From the NCBI RefSeq assembly GCF_018919065.1, contig NZ_JAHLQG010000025.1, forward strand, positions 1 through 46,360: DNA of 46,360 nucleotides, in the 5' to 3' direction. The translations under genes were made by a program, and so were the position numbers. Positions 8,219 to 13,573 of the stretch are shown piece by piece. The notes beneath the pieces are model-generated. The model ran no database searches and was not told the origin of the DNA. It worked only from the letters and a program-made list of their open reading frames with translations. The DNA is from Blautia sp. MSJ-9 (lineage in GTDB: Bacteria > Bacillota > Clostridia > Lachnospirales > Lachnospiraceae). Numbering within the stretch: position 1 is the first letter of the stretch; each line of letters opens with the position of its first letter.

Positions 8219-8760
8219 TCACGAAGTGGATGGAGATAAAAGAAATTTACTACGGGCAGAAGGACGAATCCTATGCTTTTTCATGGTTTTCTCATATAGA
8301 TCTTGCAAGGAGACGGGGCGATGATTGTAATAAATTTCAAGAAGCATCATTGTTTTACCACAGTGTGGGCATTCATTTTATGGAACATGCACAGAATAAC
8401 GCTGCGAACAGAAGAAAAGAGACAGTTAAGTAAAGAGCGGTCTTCAAGGAAAAAATGGCGTAGTTGTTCAGGGATTGTGAAAACACAATGTCGGTGAGTG
8501 CAGGAAAGAAGTTTAAAAGACATAGAGGTAGTGCGGTCAATGGAATACATGTTTCCACAGGTAGGGCAAAAGCGACTATGACAACGAAAAGGAACGAATT
8601 TCCATTCGTTGCAGTCAGGACAGTGGTACATGGCACCGCCATAAGAAGAATCGCCACAATGCATCATTTTATTTACATTTTCAATAACGGATTCGCGAGG
8701 ATGCAGGGTATAGAGCATTTCCTCGTAGTGTTCTAAAAAGATTTTTTGTAATGTGTTCAT
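8219..8760 (-). pseudogene. IS91-family transposase, internally deleted
   Basis: The N-terminal part starts at ATG 8760 (MNTLQKIFLEHYEEML). It contains the transposase zinc-binding domain with Cys pairs in YHCPDCNEWKFVPF and SRFCPTCGNMY, followed by the start of the HUH-type region (VFTIPEQLRHFF). After about 135 residues the sequence jumps to the typical C-terminus of these proteins, CPHCGKTMMLLEIYYNHRPVS, which is read in a different frame to the stop at 8219. About 180-200 residues, including the catalytic Tyr region, are missing if family length is the guide. The element is dead. It separates the immunity/regulator operon from the precursor genes. Confidence 0.8.
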
Positions 8761-8832
8761 AAGTTTATTATGAATGAAAAAGAGAAAAAAGAAAACCCTT
8801 AATCCCCTCAAGAATGAGGGGGAGGGGAGTTG

Positions 8833-8853
8833 AATAGGCGAAGCCTATTTTTT
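8833..8853 (+). terminator. Short hairpin with T-run upstream of the precursor genes
   Basis: AATAGGC and GCCTATT pair over a GAA loop, followed by TTTT. It may mark the edge of the transposon remnant or insulate the precursor promoter from upstream transcription. Confidence 0.6.
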
Positions 8854-8951
8854 GTTTAGAGTATATTATTTTCTGCGTCCTCTGTTAATAAGACTTAGGA
8901 ATATAGCTAGAAACGACATTGTAAAAAAATATATTAAATTTAGGAGCGATT

Positions 8952-8983
8952 TTGATATTTTGCTGATTTTTATATTGTATAAC
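8952..8983 (+). promoter_or_regulatory. SpaR-like boxes and promoter of the precursor genes
   Basis: TTGAT (8952-8956) and CTGAT (8963-8967) are direct repeats separated by six bases, an 11-base period. This resembles the WTGAT pair known for SpaR upstream of subtilin genes. A TATAAC -10 candidate follows at 8978-8983, and a GGAGG ribosome site precedes the first precursor. This box differs from the TCT type in front of nsoF, so the two regulators could serve different promoters. That division is inference. Confidence 0.5.
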
Positions 8984-9012
8984 TAATTTATCAAGAAGAA
9001 AGGAGGCACCAA

Positions 9013-9153
9013 ATGGGAAAATTTGAAGATTTTAATTTTGATGTTACGAAGACTGTAAAACCACAGAGTAGCAAGACTCCAAGAATAACAAGCAAGTCTT
9101 TATGTACATCAAGTTGTGAAACTGGATTCTTTAAATGTGTGCTTACTAAGTAA
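9013..9153 (+). CDS. nsoA: Short nisin-family precursor lacking hinge and rings D/E
   Basis: A 46-residue precursor with ribosome site AGGAGG. The leader (1-24) has the FNLD-type motif FNFD at 7-10 and ends in TPR, like the NisP site of nisin. The core begins ITSKSLCTSSC, the same register as nisin ITSISLCTPGC. Ring A would be Ser3-Cys7, ring B Thr8-Cys11 and ring C Thr13-Cys18, one residue shorter than in nisin. The core then stops after VLTK, 22 residues in all, with no hinge and no D/E ring cysteines. It thus keeps the lipid II-binding half known from nisin but not the pore-forming half. It differs clearly from the four tandem precursors that follow. Family call is firm; activity is inference. 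Confidence 0.85.
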   Translation: MGKFEDFNFDVTKTVKPQSSKTPRITSKSLCTSSCETGFFKCVLTK

Positions 9154-9173
9154 TTAAACCTATAAGGAGAAAG

Positions 9174-9344
9174 ATGGCAAAATTTGAAGATTTCGATTTG
9201 GATGTAACAAAGACAGCAGCACGGGGCGGGATCGAGCCGAAGTATAAGAGCAAATCAGCGTGTACCCCAGGATGCCCGACAGGAATCCTTATGACATGCC
9301 CACTTAAGACAGCAACATGCGGATGCCATATCACAGGTAAATAA
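9174..9344 (+). CDS. nsoA: Nisin O/blauticin-type lantibiotic precursor, tandem copy 1
   Basis: A 56-residue precursor. The leader carries FEDFDLDV (FNLD-type box) and runs to EPK; the core of 33 residues begins YKSKSACTPGC. Ring partners in nisin numbering are Ser3-Cys7, Thr8-Cys11, Thr13-Cys19, Thr23-Cys26 and Thr25-Cys28, with a PLK hinge at 20-22. All five rings are possible. The leader ends in Lys rather than the Pro-Arg of nisin, so NisP-like cleavage is not expected; a Lys-directed protease would be needed. This copy alone has Glu5 and Arg17. It is the first of four units on a 194-base period. Dehydration, cyclisation and export genes are absent from the window. Confidence 0.93.
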   Translation: MAKFEDFDLDVTKTAARGGIEPKYKSKSACTPGCPTGILMTCPLKTATCGCHITGK

Positions 9345-9367
9345 TAAAGAATACGGAGGAAAAAAAG

Positions 9368-9538
9368 ATGGCAAAATTTGATGATTTCGATTTGGATGTA
9401 ACAAAGACAGCAGCACAGGGTGGGATCGAGCCGAAGTATAAGAGCAAATCAGCGTGTACCCCAGGATGCCCGACAGGAATCCTTATGACATGCCCACTTA
9501 AGACAGCAACATGCGGATGCCATATCACAGGTAAATAA
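9368..9538 (+). CDS. nsoA: Lantibiotic precursor, tandem copy 2
   Basis: It encodes the same 33-residue core as copy 1 (Ala at core position 6). The leader differs by Glu5 to Asp and Arg17 to Gln, reading TAAQGG. The ribosome site is ACGGAGG, nine bases before the ATG, identical in copies 2-4. It starts exactly 194 bases after copy 1. Confidence 0.93.
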   Translation: MAKFDDFDLDVTKTAAQGGIEPKYKSKSACTPGCPTGILMTCPLKTATCGCHITGK

Positions 9539-9561
9539 TAAAGAATACGGAGGAAAAAAAG

Positions 9562-9732
9562 ATGGCAAAATTTGATGATTTCGATTTGGATGTAACAAAG
9601 ACAGCAACACAGGGTGGGATCGAGCCGAAGTATAAGAGCAAATCAGTGTGTACCCCAGGATGCCCGACAGGAATCCTTATGACATGCCCACTTAAGACAG
9701 CAACATGCGGATGCCATATCACAGGTAAATAA
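9562..9732 (+). CDS. nsoA: Lantibiotic precursor, tandem copy 3
   Basis: It differs from copy 2 by Ala16 to Thr in the leader (TATQGG) and by Val instead of Ala at core position 6, inside ring A (KSVC). The change sits within the lipid II-binding ring system and could alter potency or specificity. It starts 194 bases after copy 2. Confidence 0.93.
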   Translation: MAKFDDFDLDVTKTATQGGIEPKYKSKSVCTPGCPTGILMTCPLKTATCGCHITGK

Positions 9733-9755
9733 TAAAGAATACGGAGGAAAAAAAG

Positions 9756-9926
9756 ATGGCAAAATTTGATGATTTCGATTTGGATGTAACAAAGACAGCA
9801 ACACAGGGTGGGATCGAGCCGAAGTATAAGAGCAAATCAGTGTGTACCCCAGGATGCCCGACAGGAATCCTTATGACATGCCCACTTAAGACAGCAACAT
9901 GCGGATGCCATATCACAGGTAAATAA
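9756..9926 (+). CDS. nsoA: Lantibiotic precursor, tandem copy 4
   Basis: Its coding sequence appears identical to copy 3, including Thr16 and the Val at core position 6, so the last duplication is recent. It lies 194 bases after copy 3. Downstream of its stop the repeat unit breaks off and the sequence changes to the decayed sixth precursor. Confidence 0.93.
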   Translation: MAKFDDFDLDVTKTATQGGIEPKYKSKSVCTPGCPTGILMTCPLKTATCGCHITGK

Positions 9927-9945
9927 AGATTGGAAGTGAAGCGTA

Positions 9946-10119
9946 ATGGCAAAATCTGATGATTTTGATTTGGATATTATCAAAAAAAAAGTAAGAAGAG
10001 ATATTATACCTGCGAGTATTACAAGTTAACACTCTTTTTGTACACCCAATTGCCTAACAGGATTTCTTTGTCCACCAAAAACTCAGCTTACATGCACATG
10101 TAAATTAAAGGGTCAATAA
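9946..10119 (+). pseudogene. Sixth nisin-family precursor interrupted by a stop codon
   Basis: ATG 9946 opens MAKSDDFDLDIIKKKVRRD, a recognisable leader with an FDLD box. The frame then meets TAA at 10027-10029, just after ITS. The same frame continues beyond the stop as HSFCTPNCLTGFLCPPKTQL and TCTCKLKGQ to a natural stop at 10119. When aligned on its cysteines to nisin, the stop codon falls at the ring A serine, so a TCA to TAA change would explain it. Ring C is also shortened. Only a 27-residue leader-like peptide would now be made. The ribosome site is weaker than for the other copies. Confidence 0.8.
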
Positions 10120-10145
10120 ATCTGTTTTAGTGTAGATACATAAAA

Positions 10146-10175
10146 AAGCTCTATTTTGATAATAGAGCTTTTTTT
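10146..10175 (+). terminator. Terminator of the precursor genes
   Basis: AAGCTCTATT (10146-10155) and AATAGAGCTT (10161-10170) pair over a 5-base loop and are followed by a T-run. Placed directly after the sixth precursor, it shows that the array is transcribed without biosynthesis genes behind it. Confidence 0.88.
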
Positions 10176-10263
10176 ACGAGCAAATGAGTATTTTTTACAT
10201 GTTGGGTGATTAATTACTAATTTTTGTTATTATTTAGTTAGTAAAAACATAAAGGAGCAGATA

Positions 10264-10929
10264 ATGGAAAAGATACTTGTGATTGACGATGACGAAAAGA
10301 TTTTAGAATTAGTACAAGAAGTTTTGAAAAATGAACATTATATAGTGGAAACAAGAAGCTATGTTGACAATACTAATATTGGTGAATTTGAAGGGTTTGA
10401 CTTAATATTATTGGATATTATGTTACCGTTTTTAGATGGTTATGAAATTTTGGAGAGAATAAAAAACATAATAACATGTCCGGTGATTTTTTTATCTGCT
10501 AAGTCTAGTGAAGGAGCAAAAGTGAAAGGCCTGATGAGTGGAGCAGATGATTATATTACCAAACCTTTTAGTATCAGAGAGTTAGTAGCCAGAGTGAAAG
10601 TTGCATTAAGAAGAAGTTTGAAAAATGAGAGTAACGGGATTTTAATCAATGGATTGGTGTTTAATCAAGATTCAAACTCAATAAAATTAGATAATGGTGA
10701 AATTTTATTAACGAAAAATGAGTTTCGCATATGTAAAATTCTTGTTCAGAATAGCGGAAAGATTTTTTCAAAAAATGAGCTATATGAATACTTATATGAC
10801 TTAGATGCCAATGCACAATTAAGGACTATAACAGAGTTTATTTACTCAATCAGAAAAAAGTTCAAAACACTTGGTCTTGATCCAATAAAAACTATTTGGG
10901 GGATAGGTTATAAATGGGATATAAAATAA
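10264..10929 (+). CDS. nsoR2: NisR-like response regulator, second copy
   Basis: A 221-residue OmpR-family regulator similar to the one at 5844 but clearly diverged. The acidic pocket is DDDE at 8-11, the phosphoacceptor is Asp51 (LILLDIMLPF) and the conserved Lys is in YITKPF. The winged helix ends in the same IKTIWGIGYKW signature. The ribosome site is AAAGGAG, and the ATG at 10264 is well placed. Its partner kinase gene should start near 10935 but is cut off by foreign sequence. The regulator is therefore an orphan, unless the kinase at 6500 phosphorylates it. The SpaR-like box at 8952 is a plausible target. Confidence 0.87.
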   Translation: MEKILVIDDDEKILELVQEVLKNEHYIVETRSYVDNTNIGEFEGFDLILLDIMLPFLDGYEILERIKNIITCPVIFLSAKSSEGAKVKGLMSGADDYITKPFSIRELVARVKVALRRSLKNESNGILINGLVFNQDSNSIKLDNGEILLTKNEFRICKILVQNSGKIFSKNELYEYLYDLDANAQLRTITEFIYSIRKKFKTLGLDPIKTIWGIGYKWDIK

Positions 10930-10934
10930 TAACG

Positions 10935-10979
10935 ATGAAGAGACAGTTATTAACAGATAGAATGATTATATTTACGAAG
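10935..10979 (+). pseudogene. Truncated start of the second NisK-like kinase
   Basis: ATG 10935 opens MKRQLLTDRMIIFTK six bases after the stop of the second response regulator. It is a basic-then-hydrophobic beginning like a sensor kinase first helix. Around 10975-11000 the sequence changes from AT-rich to GC-rich, and the reading continues without kinase features. I take this as a kinase gene cut by the junction with prophage DNA. The exact breakpoint cannot be fixed by eye. Confidence 0.5.
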
Positions 10980-11034
10980 GCATCGGTCACCTGGTTGGCT
11001 GGTGCTTTTTTCGTGGGGAAATGGAGGTGGCGGG

Positions 11035-12681
11035 ATGTATCCGGTATCGGATGGGTTTCTGAGAGCTGTGAAGAGCAATACAAGAAAATATTACTGGACG
11101 GGTACGATCGTTACCAGAGGCGGAATGACGTATGAGTTCGGGTCGAAGGAGATTGTGAAGGGTTCCGGATATATTTCCAGGCAGTGCTGCGGAAGTACGG
11201 AGATTGAACTGGGGACGGTGTATGCGGCAGAGATGGGGATCACGCTTCTGAGTGATATTGACAGGTACACGCTGGAGGATGCGCTGGTGACGCTGGTGTT
11301 TCATCTGGTGCTGGCGGATGGTTCGGTGGAAGATGTGCCGATGGGAGTTTTTGAGGTCAGTGAGGCGAACCGTCTGGCAAAGTGTCTGGAACTGAAAGCC
11401 TATGATTTTATGCTGCGGTTTGATAAGAGTTTCAACGGATTTGAGACTGTGGGGACTGCTTATGATTTTATTGCCCTGTGCTGTAAGCGGTGCAAAGTGG
11501 AGTTTGCGAATAAGAGGGCGGAGATTGATGCCATGCCGAATGGCGGGGTGACGCTTTCTGTTTATACTGAAAATGATATTGAGACCTGCCGGGATGTGCT
11601 GTTTTATGTGGCACAGGTTCTGGGAGGTTTCTTTATTATTAACAGGGAGGGAAAGCTGGAACTGAGAAAGTACGGGAAGGATCCTGTGATGAAGGTGGAG
11701 CAGAGACATCGGTTTTCTTCCAGCTTTTCGGATTTTATTACCAGATACACGGCAGTGAATTCCACCAACAAGCAGACGCAGATTGCAGAGTATTATGCTC
11801 TGGACCCGGATAACGGGCTGACCATGAACCTGGGTGTGAACCCACTTCTGCAGTTTGGGTTAAAGGAGACCAGGGAGATGCTGTGCAGGAATATTCTGGC
11901 AGATCTGTCGGTGATCCGGTATGTGCCGTTTGATTCGGATACCATCGGGAACCCTGCTCTGGATCCGGGGGATGTGCTTACGTTTGCAGGAGGACAGGCG
12001 GATGAGGGACAGATCACCTGTATCACTTCCATCCGGCAGAAGATCGGGGGAAAGCAGAGCCTGAAATGTGTGGGAAAGAATCCGAGGCTGGCTCAGGCGA
12101 AGTCAAGGAATGACAAGAATATTTCGGGGCTGCTGAACCAGATTGAAGACAATGCAAAGACCGGGAAGATCGGGATCCATACGTTTACCAATGCTTCTGC
12201 GCATGAAATCGGGCAGACCAGGGTGAAGCTGGTCAGTATCCAGTTTGCTTCTTCTGAGGAAAACCATATGCAGTTTTTTGCACAGATTGTTGTGGATGTG
12301 GCTGCGGATCCTGTGGAACGGTCTGCGGAGGCTTCTGGGACTGTGGTGATTCCGTTTCCGGGCGGAACGGGAAGTGGTACGGGTGGTTCTGATGGAACCG
12401 GGGAGGCATCGGATGCAGGAAGCTCTGAAAATGATGCGGCAGGGAATGGGGCTGGAAATACTTCCGGGAATGAGAATACAGGAAGTGGCGATGAGGCTTC
12501 CGGTGGAGCAGATGCAGGATCCGGGAGTGGTTCTGAAATTTCTGTGGATGTGAGCCTGCCGGTGAAGTGGCAGGAAGACGGACAGGCGGTCTGCCATGTG
12601 GTCTTTGAATTTTTTTTGTTTGAGGTTTCAAACTTTTATGTGACAAACATAACTGTCTGTGCTATTATAAAAACGATATAA
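11035..12681 (+). pseudogene. Prophage tail-associated protein, 3'-truncated
   Basis: The ATG at 11035 follows GGAGGTGGCGGG and starts MYPVSDGFLRAVKSNTRKYY, a protein I recognise from Lachnospiraceae prophages, probably tail or baseplate-associated. Typical segments follow: GSGYISRQCCGSTEIELGT, SEANRLAKCLELKAYDF and FSSSFSDFITRYT. From about residue 440 to 500 there is a Gly/Ser/Asn/Thr linker. After SLPVKWQEDGQAVCHVVFE (about 12,610) the composition drops to AT-rich and the frame ends in unrelated residues at 12,681. The gene is therefore cut at its 3' end. GC content is much higher than in the flanking lantibiotic genes. No other phage gene is adjacent, so this is an isolated fragment. Confidence 0.72.
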
Positions 12682-12837
12682 GCGAAAATGACTTTTGCGG
12701 AAACGAAAGTATCTTTATATTTTTTATGCGTATACTTCCTATTGTGGAATTGAATGATTGCAAAGTTAAATACTAATATTTTTTCATTATTACAGGTACA
12801 ATAAGAACATGTAATAGCGGAAAAGAGGTATAGTTAC

Positions 12838-13155
12838 TTGCAGATAGAGAAGTATATTGCGGATAAAATAACATCTTTATGTGAAAAGCGTGATATCAGT
12901 AAATACAGATTATCGCAACTGTCGGGAATTTCCCAGTCGTCACTGGGAAGAATCATGGCGCAGGAAAACCTGCCGTCGCTGATCACACTTGAAAAAATAT
13001 GTACAGCTTTGGGCGTGACATTATCGCAGTTTTTTCAGGAAGGTAATTCAGAGAATCTGACAGAAAAACAGAAAGAAATTCTGGGGATATGGAACAATCT
13101 GAGTACAAATGAGCAGGAAACAGTAATGTCAATGCTGCGTGGACTTCGGAAGTAG
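12838..13155 (+). CDS. XRE-family transcriptional regulator, 105 aa
   Basis: It starts at TTG 12838 after AAAAGAGG. Residues 5-60 are a complete HTH-XRE domain: SKYRLSQLSGISQSSLGRIM contains helices 2-3, then LPSLITLEKICTALGVTLSQFF. The C-terminal tail (TEKQKEILGIWNNLSTNEQETVMSMLRGL) is the amphipathic dimerisation segment of small Firmicutes regulators. It is monocistronic, with a terminator directly behind it. The region 12,682-12,837 before it is AT-rich and presumably holds its promoter. The target is unknown; it lies just upstream of the c-di-GMP riboswitch-controlled kinases. Confidence 0.85.
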   Translation: MQIEKYIADKITSLCEKRDISKYRLSQLSGISQSSLGRIMAQENLPSLITLEKICTALGVTLSQFFQEGNSENLTEKQKEILGIWNNLSTNEQETVMSMLRGLRK

Positions 13156-13200
13156 AAGAACAGTTCGAGTATATGTATCGACTGTTCTTTTTTATTTTTT
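13156..13200 (+). terminator. Terminator of the XRE gene
   Basis: AAGAACAG plus TTCGA pairs with TCGA plus CTGTTCTT across a short loop, followed by a long T-rich run. Confidence 0.75.
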
Positions 13201-13291
13201 GTCGTTAAACAGTAATGTTTTTCTTGTGTATACTAGAGCATTAAAGTATAATGAGATCAGTTTTTTGCATAAGTATTAAAGCTATAATAAG

Positions 13292-13397
13292 GAAATCGGC
13301 AAACCAGATGAAAGTCTGGGACGCAAAGCTACAGGGCCTGTAAAATGGCAGCCAGTTGCATGAAATGAGGTGCACTGTCTGTTTGACAGTGCTTTTT
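13292..13397 (+). ncRNA. c-di-GMP-I (GEMM-I) riboswitch with terminator
   Basis: The aptamer shows the conserved GGCAAACC, a P1b hairpin CCAGATGAAAGTCTGG with GAAA tetraloop, then GGGACGCAAAGC, the variable stem GGGCC, and TGGCAGCC near the 3' side. Directly behind it, GCACTGTC and GACAGTGC form a hairpin followed by six T (about 13,372-13,397), the expected expression platform. A TATAAT -10 box lies at 13283-13288, so the transcript begins about where the aptamer starts. It should control read-through into the sensor kinase operon at 13574 in response to cyclic di-GMP. Whether ligand turns expression on or off was not resolved by folding. Confidence 0.9.
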
Positions 13398-13467
13398 TAT
13401 GGTAGAGCACTTGAATAAGTAATACAGAAGCTGTTTGGAAAAATATTGTGGAGGTTATTGATAATTA

Positions 13468-13554
<87 letters not shown>

Positions 13555-13573
13555 CCTAGAGGATGGGAGAAAG

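Larger units (their letters stand above)
9174..9926 (+). repeat. Four-copy 194-bp tandem repeat carrying precursor genes
   Basis: Start codons at 9174, 9368, 9562 and 9756 are spaced by exactly 194 bases. Each unit is one gene plus a 23-base spacer; the three internal spacers appear identical. Units 3 and 4 look identical over the coding part, while units 1 and 2 carry a few substitutions. The structure can expand or contract by unequal recombination and is also a place where short-read assemblies collapse. Confidence 0.92.

Noticed and set aside
8464..8736. Plus-strand frame of 90 codons inside the transposase remnant
   Set aside because: It is opposite the zinc-domain coding sequence, whose Cys pattern is unmistakable.
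9174..9926. 194-bp repeats considered as a CRISPR-like or satellite array
   Set aside because: Each unit is a complete gene with ribosome site, so this is gene duplication.
9146..9952. Four minus-strand frames of 62-77 codons opposite the precursor genes
   Set aside because: They repeat with the 194-bp unit and are mirror images of the strongly supported lantibiotic frames; no ribosome site fits and the product makes no sense.
12233..12646. Minus-strand Pro/His/Ser-rich frames opposite the prophage gene
   Set aside because: They are the antisense of a Gly/Ser/Asn linker; low complexity and no start signal.
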